This document shows, piece by piece, positions 25,864 to 33,959 of a stretch of 64,000 bases of DNA. Origin of the DNA: Ferrimonas pelagia (lineage in GTDB: Bacteria; Pseudomonadota; Gammaproteobacteria; Enterobacterales; Shewanellaceae); the NCBI RefSeq assembly GCF_039543565.1, contig NZ_BAABJZ010000105.1:1-64000 (forward strand), written 5' to 3'. How positions within the stretch are numbered: the stretch's first letter is position 1; each line of letters opens with the position of its first letter. The position numbers were made by a program, and so were the translations under genes. Under the pieces are notes generated by a model. That model was given only the letters and a program-made list of their open reading frames with translations. It made no database searches and was not told the origin of the DNA.

Positions 25864-25891
25864 GAGTCGATAGACAAACGTCTTTCGACTC
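25864..25891 (+). terminator. Hairpin after the chemoreceptor gene
   Basis: GAGTCGA and TCGACTC, with an inner AGAC/GTCT pair and a short loop, form a strong hairpin 10 bases after the stop. No T-run follows, so it may be a stabilising 3' end rather than a classic terminator. Confidence 0.4.
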
Positions 25892-25927
25892 AGCCCCGCC
25901 CCGTGTCAGCCGTCTCTTCATGACCAA

Positions 25928-25966
25928 CAAAAACGCCCGCCCACTGTCAGTGCAGTGGGCGGGCGC
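25928..25966 (-). terminator. Terminator of pmbA
   Basis: On the minus strand a 13-bp stem (CGCCCGCCCACTG paired with its complement, 6-base loop) is followed by TTTTTG. It starts 16 bases after the pmbA stop. Confidence 0.85.
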
Positions 25967-25982
25967 GTCCGACAGGCTCGGC

Positions 25983-27320
25983 TTAGTTCCCGGCGACCTT
26001 CATCGACTCCAGCAAGATAGGACCGGCAGCGATGGAGTGACGCGGATCCAGATCCGAGCCCATCGCCACCATATCGCGATACATGGTCTTGAGGTTACCG
26101 GCGATGGTGATCTCGTGCACCGGGAACTGGATCTCACCGTTCTCCACCCAGAATCCAGCGGCGCCTCGAGAGTAATCGCCGGTCACGCCGTTGACCCCTT
26201 GGCCCATCAACTCGGTCACATACAAACCGGTACCTAGCTGCTTCAGCATGGCCGCCAGATCGCCGCCATTGCGGCTCACATTCCAGTTGTAGATCCCACC
26301 CGCATGGCCGGTGTTGGCCATCCCCAGGCGTCGCGCCGAATAGGCGGTCAGCAGGTAGCTTTCCAGGGTGCCGGCACGAATGATATCGCGATCCCGCGTT
26401 GCCACGCCCTCACTGTCAAAGGCCGACGACGCCAAGCCGCCTCTCAGGTGCGGCCGCTCTTCGATATTCAGCCACTGTGGAAACAGCTGGGTACCTAGGC
26501 TGTCCTTGAGGAAACTGGCGTTGCGGTACAAGCTGGCGCCGCTGATCGCACTGATCAAATGGCCGATCAACCCAACCGACTGGGCCGCATTGAACAGCAC
26601 CGGCACGTTGCAGGTGTCGATCTTGCGGGCGCCCAGGCGCGAAGCGGTCTCTAAGCCCGCCTGATGACCGATCGCCTCCGGCGAAGGCAGATCCTCAAAG
26701 CGACGCGCCACGCCGTAATCGTAATCGCGCTCCATGCCGTTAGCGTCTTCGCCGATCATCACCGCCGACAAGCTGTGACGGGACGAGGCATAACTGCCGA
26801 TAAAGCCATGGGTGTTGCCATACACCTTAAGGCTCTCGTGACTGTTAAAGTTACCACCATCGGAGTTGTTGATCCGCGGATCCGCCGCCAGACCAGCCCG
26901 CTCTGCTCGCGCCGCGAGCGCCACCGCCTGCTGCGGATCGATATCATGAGGGTGGTACAAGTCCAACTCCAGCGCTGACGTCGGCATCAGTGCCGCCTCT
27001 GCCAGGCCATTGTGCTCATCCGCCGTGGTCTGGCTGGCAATGGTGGCAGCGGCCTTGACCGTGGCAGCGATCGCATCCGCAGACAGATCGGAGGTCGAGG
27101 CATTGCCTTTGCGGCCATCCCGATAAACACAGATCCCCAGCGCGCCGTCCTTGTTAAACTCCACGGTTTCCACTTCGCCCATCCGGGTCGAAACGGACAA
27201 GCCCTGCTGCTTCTGCACCGCCACTTCCGCACTGTCCAGCCCCAGCTGGCCGGCCACGTCCAAGGCGCGGGATACCGCCTGCTCCAATTCTTCGCGCTGC
27301 TGCGCCAAACGCTCACTCAT
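25983..27320 (-). CDS. pmbA: PmbA (TldE), partner of the TldD metalloprotease
   Basis: 445 residues from ATG 27320 (E. coli 450); an upstream extension to 27371 is rejected. It belongs to the TldD/PmbA family but lacks the HExxxH motif, as is normal for the PmbA/TldE subunit. Typical parts are 'RDGRKGNASTSDLSADAI' and the C-terminal 'SRGAAGFWVENGEIQFPVHE'. With TldD it removes leader peptides (microcin B17) and degrades CcdA in E. coli. Its partner tldD is 6.6 kb away in this window. Confidence 0.95.
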   Translation of the reverse strand: MSERLAQQREELEQAVSRALDVAGQLGLDSAEVAVQKQQGLSVSTRMGEVETVEFNKDGALGICVYRDGRKGNASTSDLSADAIAATVKAAATIASQTTADEHNGLAEAALMPTSALELDLYHPHDIDPQQAVALAARAERAGLAADPRINNSDGGNFNSHESLKVYGNTHGFIGSYASSRHSLSAVMIGEDANGMERDYDYGVARRFEDLPSPEAIGHQAGLETASRLGARKIDTCNVPVLFNAAQSVGLIGHLISAISGASLYRNASFLKDSLGTQLFPQWLNIEERPHLRGGLASSAFDSEGVATRDRDIIRAGTLESYLLTAYSARRLGMANTGHAGGIYNWNVSRNGGDLAAMLKQLGTGLYVTELMGQGVNGVTGDYSRGAAGFWVENGEIQFPVHEITIAGNLKTMYRDMVAMGSDLDPRHSIAAGPILLESMKVAGN

Positions 27321-27444
27321 CGATGGGATAGCTCTATGATTTAGGTCGAAGCCACAGGATAGCAAAGTCACTGGTACGGTGGCAGCTCAAACCGACGCCA
27401 CGGGGCGATATCCATCAGAATTCTGGTCGAGCCCCGCTCAAGCC

Positions 27445-27453
27445 TGTTAGAAT
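27445..27453 (+). promoter_or_regulatory. Candidate extended -10 promoter for darP
   Basis: TGTTAGAAT gives an extended -10 (TGn followed by TAGAAT) 60 bases before the darP start. The -35 region is poor, which extended -10 promoters tolerate. Confidence 0.4.
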
Positions 27454-27512
27454 AGTGGGTTCGGCGGCATCAGCCCGCCGCTCGGTGTTCGTTTTAATGG
27501 TGGAGAGCCTGC

Positions 27513-28025
27513 ATGGCCAAGTACGACGACTTTGATGACGATTTCATCAGCAAAACCCAGCTGAAGCGCGAAGCCGAAGCGCCACAAAAGCTCGGCCTGG
27601 AGCTGCTCAAGCTCAATAAAAATGAGCTGGCGAAGATCCCCATGGATGAAGACCTAGCGGACGCCTTGGCGTTGGCCCAACGGCTGCAAGGCAAGAAAGA
27701 GGCCTACCGCCGTCAGGTTCAGTTTGTCGGTAAACTGATGCGGACTCGGGATACCGAGCCGATGCAGCAAGCGCTGGATCTGATCACCAACAAGCACAAT
27801 CAGGCCAATGCCCGCTTCCATCGAATGGAGCAGCTGCGCGATCAGCTGATCAGCGGTGGCAACGACGCTCTGCAAGCCGCGCTAGCCGAGCACCCTGCGC
27901 TGGCCGGTGAAGTTCAGCGTTTGCGCCAACTGATCCGCCAGGCCATGAAAGAGCAAAGCCAGGAAAAGCCGCCCAAGGCCGCCCGCGAGCTGTTCAAGCT
28001 GTTGCGCTATACCCTCGACGACTGA
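27513..28025 (+). CDS. darP: DarP (YjgA), 50S ribosome assembly factor
   Basis: 170 residues, DUF615 family, highly charged and helical. Recognisable parts are 'LKREAEAPQKLGLELLKLNK', 'LADALALAQRL' and 'RRQVQFVGKLMR'. It binds late 50S precursors near the peptidyl transferase centre in E. coli. It is divergent from pmbA, the common arrangement, and followed by its own terminator. Confidence 0.95.
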   Translation: MAKYDDFDDDFISKTQLKREAEAPQKLGLELLKLNKNELAKIPMDEDLADALALAQRLQGKKEAYRRQVQFVGKLMRTRDTEPMQQALDLITNKHNQANARFHRMEQLRDQLISGGNDALQAALAEHPALAGEVQRLRQLIRQAMKEQSQEKPPKAARELFKLLRYTLDD

Positions 28026-28038
28026 GCCAGCCTCAGCG

Positions 28039-28069
28039 AAAAAAAGCGAGCCAGTGGCTCGCTTTTTTA
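28039..28069. terminator. Terminator after darP (bidirectional)
   Basis: AGCGAGCC and GGCTCGCT form an 8-bp stem with a 3-base loop, an A-run before and a T-run after. It lies between convergent darP and the exporter operon and can stop both. Confidence 0.88.
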
Positions 28070-28090
28070 TTGGGCTCCCGCCGATACCAA

Positions 28091-29233
28091 TCAGACTCGG
28101 GCCGATGCCAGCTTGCGCTGCCACAACGCCAGCGCGATCGCGCCCCAGCCCAAGGTCAGTAACCACAAGATCCGCTGCAGATCCGCCAACGCCGAGAGCG
28201 GTGCCGCCATCTGATTGAGTTGGATCATCGCCTGCATCATCGGCTGAGAAGGGATCAACCCCCACAACGCCAGCCAGGGTGCCGGCAGACTCTCAACCGG
28301 CCAGACAAAGCCCGCAGTGAACAACAGGGGCATCGACACCAACACCATCATCTGGCTTAGGCTATCGCGGTGCCGGAACAGCAAGCCCAAACTGACAGCC
28401 AAGAAGAAACTTGCCAAGAAGAAGGGCAGCAGCAGGCGCCACAGCGCCGGCAACGCCGCCAACAGCGTCACCTGGTACATGGCCAGGGCGGGCCCCAAAT
28501 ACCAGCACGCGGCCAGCAGGAAGGGGGGCAGCAACAGGCTGGCCTGCACTGCCAAGATCTGCCAACTGCGACAGCGCTGCCAACGACCGGACTGCCGATG
28601 CTGGCGCACCGTAGCAATGCCGACACAGATGATCATCACCTGATGCAAGATCAATACAAACAGGCCCGGCAACACATAATCCAGATACCCCATCTTCAGG
28701 TTACTGGCGGGCACCATATTGATCTGCAAGCCCGGATAACGATCGCCATAGGCCGCCGCGGTATGACCATGCTGCAATTGACGCTGCAGCCGGATCTCAC
28801 CGCTCAGCGCCGAGCTGGCCTGCACCACCTGCTCGGCAATGGTGCCGTAGGACAGGAAATAATGCGCATCCGCGGACACCACCACCGTCGCAGGCACGCC
28901 ACGGCGGATCTGCTGCTCGAATTGGGGCGGGATCAACACCAGGCCCTTGCTATCGCCAGCCCGTACCTGACGCTGGGCTTCAGCAATGCTCTGCTCCGTC
29001 GCGCTAAAGCGGATCCCCGGGCTGGCCTGAAGCGCCCGCACCAACTGCCGACTGGTCGCACTGTTGTCTTGATCCAACAGCAACACAGGTTGAGCACCCG
29101 CGACCTGATGCAGGTAGGGCAAGGGGTACAGAAACACATACAAGATCAGACCGGCGAAGAAGGTCAACAACACCGGGCGATCAGACAACAGCGCCCTTGC
29201 CTGCTCGTGCCATAGCGCACGCCAATCGCTCAT
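28091..29233 (-). CDS. ABC-2 type transport permease (second of pair)
   Basis: 380 residues from ATG 29233, which has GGGAGG upstream and overlaps the previous stop (ATGA). One N-terminal membrane helix ('LLTFFAGLILYVFLYPL'), a periplasmic domain of about 150 residues and five C-terminal helices match the ABC2_membrane_3 / YhhJ-YbhS type. 'GLFVLILHQVMIICVG' and 'FTAGFVWPVESLPAPW' are characteristic. No ATP-binding motif is present here or in the other three operon genes. Confidence 0.85.
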   Translation of the reverse strand: MSDWRALWHEQARALLSDRPVLLTFFAGLILYVFLYPLPYLHQVAGAQPVLLLDQDNSATSRQLVRALQASPGIRFSATEQSIAEAQRQVRAGDSKGLVLIPPQFEQQIRRGVPATVVVSADAHYFLSYGTIAEQVVQASSALSGEIRLQRQLQHGHTAAAYGDRYPGLQINMVPASNLKMGYLDYVLPGLFVLILHQVMIICVGIATVRQHRQSGRWQRCRSWQILAVQASLLLPPFLLAACWYLGPALAMYQVTLLAALPALWRLLLPFFLASFFLAVSLGLLFRHRDSLSQMMVLVSMPLLFTAGFVWPVESLPAPWLALWGLIPSQPMMQAMIQLNQMAAPLSALADLQRILWLLTLGWGAIALALWQRKLASARV

Positions 29234-30285
29234 ACCGCCTCCCGCTGGAATCGCCAGATCAATAAGCCCATCACCGGCAACGGCAACAGCATAGGCCAAA
29301 GACTCAGCCAATCCGCCGTCCCGATCCCACTGTAACTCTGCAACAGCGGCATATAGTGGCTACTGGGGATCCACTGGGCCCACCACTGGGCCGCCCAAGG
29401 CATGTCCCCCTCCGGCATCGTCACGCCCATATAGGTCATCGCCGGGGTCAAAAACGCCGCGCCGGTACTCACCAGCTGCACCGCTTCCTTGCCGGTCCGC
29501 ACCAGCAGCATCGCCACCGTTGCCAGCGGCACCATCAAAGGCAGCAGCCCCAGCCATGGCAACATCAATCCCGCTCCGGACGGCAGCCCCAACAGCGGAC
29601 GCATCAGCCAAAGCCCGGCCCCACCCCAGAGCCACATCCACAGCATCACCGGCACCAACCACCTCATCGGCGCATGCCCTGGCGGCGGTCGTTGCAGCAG
29701 ATTGAGCAGCGCAAACAGCACCAACACCTGCCACACCGACAGCGCCAGCGGTGGTACCAAAAACGCCGCATAATCCAAGCTCTGGTTATTCTCGGCCGTC
29801 AGCTGCACCCTAATGGGCGCCAGCTGCGCCGCTTGCGCCGGCAGCGGCACCCCTTGCGCGGTCAAAGACAGAGCCGCTTGCTGTTGCAGCTCCGAGCCCA
29901 ATGCCTGCTGTAACGGCGCCGACAAGCGCCGCGCCAGCAGCAGATATTGGCCGTTATAGCGCACATCGATCGTCGCCCCCTGCTGCCGCCGCAGCGCGGC
30001 GCCAAACCCTGCCGGGATCTGCACCAAGGCGTAGATCTCGCCGGTGGCCAAGGCCGTCTGCGCCGCCTTTTCATCAGCAAAGCTGTGCAGCGTGATCACC
30101 GGACTGGCCTCGAGCTGCCGCCCCAATTGGCGCGACAAGGGGATCTGCTCCTGATCGATCCAGCCCACCGGCAGCGCCACCGGCAAACGGGCCGCAAACA
30201 CGCTATACAGCGCCGCCACCAACACAGCCGGCGCCAGCAGCAGGATAAACGCCTGCCAAGGATCGCGACGAAGCCAACGCCACAT
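29230..30285 (-). CDS. ABC-2 type transport permease (first of pair)
   Basis: 351 residues with the same layout as its neighbour: N-terminal helix ('AFILLLAPAVLVAALYSVF'), periplasmic domain, five C-terminal helices, and 'AFLTPAMTYMGVTMPEGDMP' at the place where the partner has the W-P-E-S-L-P motif. The two probably form a heterodimer. It follows the HlyD-like gene with a 2-base gap. Confidence 0.84.
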   Translation of the reverse strand: MWRWLRRDPWQAFILLLAPAVLVAALYSVFAARLPVALPVGWIDQEQIPLSRQLGRQLEASPVITLHSFADEKAAQTALATGEIYALVQIPAGFGAALRRQQGATIDVRYNGQYLLLARRLSAPLQQALGSELQQQAALSLTAQGVPLPAQAAQLAPIRVQLTAENNQSLDYAAFLVPPLALSVWQVLVLFALLNLLQRPPPGHAPMRWLVPVMLWMWLWGGAGLWLMRPLLGLPSGAGLMLPWLGLLPLMVPLATVAMLLVRTGKEAVQLVSTGAAFLTPAMTYMGVTMPEGDMPWAAQWWAQWIPSSHYMPLLQSYSGIGTADWLSLWPMLLPLPVMGLLIWRFQREAV

Positions 30286-30287
30286 CG

Positions 30288-31262
30288 TTACGGCGCCTTA
30301 TACAAGGCGGTCATCCCGGCACGCAGGCCGTCGATCGGCGTCACCGGTCGCAGCTCGACCTCAAAGGTCCGCAGATCGTAATCTTGACCGCTCTCGGTGG
30401 CGCGCCAAGTGGCAAACTCACCCTGCACCGCCCGATAGCTGATCTCAAACGGATAGGACGCCTGCAGCGCCGGCAGATACAGCTCAACCTGCGTGCCCTC
30501 GACAAACTGACTGAGCCTGTCCTCGCGCACCTGAAACAGCGCCCAGGCATCCTCCATGTCGATCAGGCTCATCACCGGGAATCCCTGTGGCACCAGCTCG
30601 CCCTGATGCAAGGCGACCTGATTGATCTCGCCTCTACGCGGCGCGCGGATCTGCATATCGTTCAGCACCGCCTGCACTTCCGCCAGTTGCGCCTGCGCCG
30701 CATCGGCCTGGCCTTGAGCAGCCTGCCGGGTCTCGCTGCGGGCCCCCTCTTCGGTCATGCGATACAGCGCTTCGGCCGCGCTGGCCTGATGTCGGGCCGC
30801 CTGCCACTGGGTGTCGGCTTCATCGCGTTTTTGCCGTGGGATCACGCCTTCATCAAACAACACCTGTACGCGCTGATAGGTCGCCTCGGCCAAGGCCGCA
30901 GCGGCTTTGGCGCGCTGCCAGTCCTCAAAGGCCGCCTGGATCTGCTGTTTGCGTGCACCGCTGTCCGCCTCTTGGCGCATCGCATCCGCAGCGTTGGCCC
31001 CGGCCTGAGCCTGACGAAAACGGGCTTCCAACTCCGGACTGTCCAGACGATACAGTTCATCACCGGCCTCCACTTGGGAGCCACGGCGCACCTTCAACTC
31101 CACCAAGCGACCCGCCGCCTTGGAGGAGATCTGATATTGGCGCGCCTCGATCTGCCCCTGCAGCCACACCGGCTCCGGCTCATAGGCGGCTTTCATCGCA
31201 TACATACTGGCGCCAAGCAGGATCAAGATCCCCAGTAACAGCAACAAGGTTCTGGTTTTCAT
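30288..31262 (-). CDS. HlyD-family membrane fusion (periplasmic adaptor) protein
   Basis: 324 residues from ATG 31262, 8 bases after GGAG; overlaps the TolC-like stop by 4. Signal anchor 'LLLLLGILILLGASMYAM', lipoyl/barrel half-motif 'YQISSKAAGRLVELKVRRGS', an alpha-helical hairpin with many Q/A/E residues (about 75-190), second lipoyl half 'LNDMQIRAPRRGEINQVALH'. It should bridge the inner-membrane permeases and the TolC-like pore. Confidence 0.9.
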   Translation of the reverse strand: MKTRTLLLLLGILILLGASMYAMKAAYEPEPVWLQGQIEARQYQISSKAAGRLVELKVRRGSQVEAGDELYRLDSPELEARFRQAQAGANAADAMRQEADSGARKQQIQAAFEDWQRAKAAAALAEATYQRVQVLFDEGVIPRQKRDEADTQWQAARHQASAAEALYRMTEEGARSETRQAAQGQADAAQAQLAEVQAVLNDMQIRAPRRGEINQVALHQGELVPQGFPVMSLIDMEDAWALFQVREDRLSQFVEGTQVELYLPALQASYPFEISYRAVQGEFATWRATESGQDYDLRTFEVELRPVTPIDGLRAGMTALYKAP

Positions 31263-32617
31263 TGTTCGATCTCCTGCCATAACGAGCCGCTTCGCTCGAT
31301 AAATTGCGTCATCTGTCCGGCCAGGGTCATCACCTGAGCCGACGCAGTTAGATAATGATATTGCGCCTGGGCCTGACCCAATTGGGCCGCCAGCAGGCTT
31401 TGATCCGCGTCCACCAGCTCGACGGAGGTCGCCAGTCCCTGCTGGAACGCCAGTTGACGCAGTCGACGGTTTTCCGATGCCAACGCGATACTGGAGGCGT
31501 AGGTCTCATACTCAAACGCCGCCTGCTCCATCGCCTGATACTGAGAATCGAGCAATAAGCGCAGATCCTGCTCGGTCTGGGCGCGACGGTGGCGCACCTC
31601 CAGCTCGGCGCTGCGCGCCGCCTGCAAACGACCGGAACGGCCATCATTGGTCACGATCGGCATGGTAAAGCGCACGCCGACAAACCACTCCGGCTCGAGC
31701 TCAGACAACACGCTGCTGTCCTCCGCCAGGGTGTAGCTGCCAAACAGCCCCAGCTCCGGCTTGTAACGCCCCTTTTCCGCCGCGATCGCCCCTTTGGCCT
31801 GACGTTGCTTGGCATCGAACAAGCGCAGCGCCGGGTGGGCACTGAGCATGTCACGACGCAATGGCGCGATCTCCGGCAGCGCCAGCGTCGTCGCACGATA
31901 AGCCCGCGGTTGGCTGTCATTGAGCTGCAGTAGGCTGTCGAGGGCCTGCTGCGCCAACTGAACCTGGCGCTGCGCCGACGCATACCCCAGCCGGGCTTGA
32001 TCAAATGCCACCTGGGCATTGAGTCGCTCCACCTCGGCGATCTGACCCTGCTCCGCCAGCAGATCCGCATGGCGCTGATGGGTGCGACGTGCCGAGACCT
32101 GCGCCTCACGCAACTCGGCATTGCGCTGCGCCAGCAACACGCCGTAGTAACGCTGCACCAACAGATTGAAGCGCTCCCGCCGCTGGATCTCCACCTGCTG
32201 ACGCTGGGCATCCAATTCGGCGTCTTTCACTGCCTGCGCCGCCTGGATCCGGCCTCCGGCGTAGATCGGCCACGAGCCGCGCAGTGAAGTGCGATAGATC
32301 TCGCGCTCGGTCAGATCCAAGCTGGGGACGCTGATCGGTAAGCCCGGCACCAAACCATTCACATCCAGCCCCAAGGGCTTCTCCATATTGAGGTAGGTTG
32401 CCCCCAGCGACAGGCTCGGCCCGCCGAGCGCACCAGCCGCCCGACGCTCAGCTAAAGCCCGGGCTTCAACCTGGCGCTCCGCCGCCAGCAATGCACTGGA
32501 ATCATCCACTTGCTGCCAGGCTTGAGCCAGGCTGATCGACTCCGCGCTCACCGGCCCGATCAGACCCATGGAAAGCAGCATGGCCAGTAGCCGCCGCCGA
32601 TAACCGTGTTGCTTCAT
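31259..32617 (-). CDS. TolC-family outer membrane efflux protein
   Basis: 452 residues. Signal peptide ends at PVSA|ESIS (about residue 25). Two repeats of the outer membrane efflux protein domain, rich in helical Q/A/R/L heptads, are visible; the second begins near 'APLRRDMLSAHPALRLFDAK'. It is the first gene of the exporter operon and gives the exit pore. A palindrome lies 49 bases upstream. Confidence 0.9.
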   Translation of the reverse strand: MKQHGYRRRLLAMLLSMGLIGPVSAESISLAQAWQQVDDSSALLAAERQVEARALAERRAAGALGGPSLSLGATYLNMEKPLGLDVNGLVPGLPISVPSLDLTEREIYRTSLRGSWPIYAGGRIQAAQAVKDAELDAQRQQVEIQRRERFNLLVQRYYGVLLAQRNAELREAQVSARRTHQRHADLLAEQGQIAEVERLNAQVAFDQARLGYASAQRQVQLAQQALDSLLQLNDSQPRAYRATTLALPEIAPLRRDMLSAHPALRLFDAKQRQAKGAIAAEKGRYKPELGLFGSYTLAEDSSVLSELEPEWFVGVRFTMPIVTNDGRSGRLQAARSAELEVRHRRAQTEQDLRLLLDSQYQAMEQAAFEYETYASSIALASENRRLRQLAFQQGLATSVELVDADQSLLAAQLGQAQAQYHYLTASAQVMTLAGQMTQFIERSGSLWQEIEQ

Positions 32618-32665
32618 CCGCTTCTCTCATTTTCAGTCCGACCGCAAGGATCGGAGCACAGCGAT

Positions 32666-32679
32666 AGAGTATATACTCT
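32666..32679. promoter_or_regulatory. Perfect 14-bp palindrome, possible operator of the exporter operon
   Basis: AGAGTATATACTCT is a perfect palindrome in an AT-rich stretch of an otherwise GC-rich region. A second TATACT/TATATT motif follows at once (32680-32690). The position, 49 bases upstream of the TolC-like ATG and next to possible -10 boxes, fits a TetR- or MarR-type operator. No regulator gene is adjacent. Confidence 0.45.
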
Positions 32680-32847
32680 AATATACTAACAGGTGTTTCC
32701 GTTACTAAAAAGTGTGGCAGAGAAAATAGGAAGTTACAGAGAGGAGAAAAGATCCCACTGCGCTTCACAAAGCGCCATAGCGCCCTTGCCAACCATTGCC
32801 CGATCCTTACACTGACCATCATTCAACCGATTAGGGATCGTCCCACC

Positions 32848-33468
32848 ATGCATCACACACTGAGACTGGCCGTCCTCGGCCTTTCCCTAAGCCTACTTGG
32901 CGGCTGCGCCACCATGAGCGAACAGGAATGCCGCACCGCCAACTGGCAGTTGATCGGCTTAGAAGATGGCGTTAATGGCCAGCCTTTGACGCGACTCGGC
33001 GATCGTCACAACGCCTGCAGTAAGCATGGGGTGATCCCAGATCAATCCGCCTATCAACTGGGCTTTGATGAAGGCGTACGCCGTTATTGCACCCCGGCCA
33101 ATGGCTATGAACAAGGCCTGAAAGGCAATACCTACCATCAGGTTTGTCCGGCCGATCTGCATGACGCCTTTGCCGAGCAATACCGACAGGGCAAGCGACG
33201 CTATGAGGTGCAGCGCGATCTGGCCCGCTTCAACGACCAGATCGAGAGCCAACAAAGCGACATTCATCGACTGGAGCGCGAGATCGCGCAAAAAGAAGCC
33301 GAGCTGGAGCGCCCACTGCTGCCGGAATTGCGCCGCGCCCAATTACGCACCGAGATCAAACAACACAAAGCGTCGATCCAACAACGTGAGAGCGAGCAAC
33401 GTAAGACCAAGCGCCTCAAGACACTCAAGCAGGTCGAACTCGCCGCGCTGGTGATCCCCCGTTTCTGA
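32848..33468 (+). CDS. DUF2799 lipoprotein with C-terminal coiled coil
   Basis: 206 residues. Lipoprotein signal with lipobox LGGC (C20). The DUF2799 part (about 25-120) repeats the pattern 'W...G..DG' and 'Y..G...G...YC', with four further cysteines. From about 130 on it becomes a charged coiled coil ('QQSDIHRLEREIAQKEAELE'). Function unknown. The residue after the lipid cysteine is Ala, which favours outer-membrane sorting. Confidence 0.82.
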   Translation: MHHTLRLAVLGLSLSLLGGCATMSEQECRTANWQLIGLEDGVNGQPLTRLGDRHNACSKHGVIPDQSAYQLGFDEGVRRYCTPANGYEQGLKGNTYHQVCPADLHDAFAEQYRQGKRRYEVQRDLARFNDQIESQQSDIHRLEREIAQKEAELERPLLPELRRAQLRTEIKQHKASIQQRESEQRKTKRLKTLKQVELAALVIPRF

Positions 33469-33554
33469 TCGGTCGCAACACACGGCCGGGCATGGCACAG
33501 GCTCAGATCATGTCAGACCCCAACCACCAAGCGGACGCCCGAACCAATTAAAAG

Positions 33555-33902
33555 GGCTGTGTCTTAAGTAATTGTTGAAGCTGTAAGATGAAGTTCGAGG
33601 TCTACGCCGCATTTAAGCCGCCTAGTGCAGCGCCGAGCGTTGGTGTGTGGAGGCAGACCGGGAGCTGAACGGAGCCCTTTTTGAAAGCGGCTGGCCGCTT
33701 TTGTCGTTGAAAAAGGGCGACTTTCAGCGTGTCTGCTGGAGCGCACCATAAGCGAGGGGACAGCGAAACGCAGCGGTAGGGGGAGTGCAGAGGGGCTCGC
33801 CCCTTTGCTTGCCGTCGCCAACGCGACTTGGCGAGTGAGGTCGATGCAATAGGCTGAGATATAAAACGAAAACTTCGACTAACAGTTAACTCACACACAG
33901 CC
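33555..33902. repeat. MITE-like element, 348 bp, with imperfect terminal inverted repeats
   Basis: The left end GGCTGTGTCTTAAGTAATTG and the reverse complement of the right end, GGCTGTGTGTGAGTTAACTG, match in 17 of the first 22 bases, including the outermost 8. Near-identical AATTAAAAG and AATAAAAG flank the ends. No open frame looks real. The interior holds several hairpins: AAAGCGGC/GCCGCTTT near 33688, AGGGG/CCCCT at 33791-33804, CGCCAA/TTGGCG near 33815. The 86 bases before it (33469-33554) hold nothing I recognise. It has no transposase and would need one in trans. Confidence 0.6.
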
Positions 33903-33906
33903 AATA

Positions 33907-33942
33907 AAAGGCCCCGGCGCACTGAGTGTGCCGGGGCCTTTT
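33907..33942. terminator. Bidirectional terminator after tldD
   Basis: AAAAGGCCCCGGCGCAC and its complement GTGCCGGGGCCTTTT form a very strong stem with a short loop, with A/T runs on both sides. It starts 18 bases after the tldD stop on the minus strand. Confidence 0.9.
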
Positions 33943-33959
33943 ATTGTCATGGCTGTCCC

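Noticed and set aside
33564..33922. Two open frames in the MITE-like element
   Set aside because: Both are short, overlap each other, lack ribosome sites and consist of low-similarity Arg/Ser-rich sequence.
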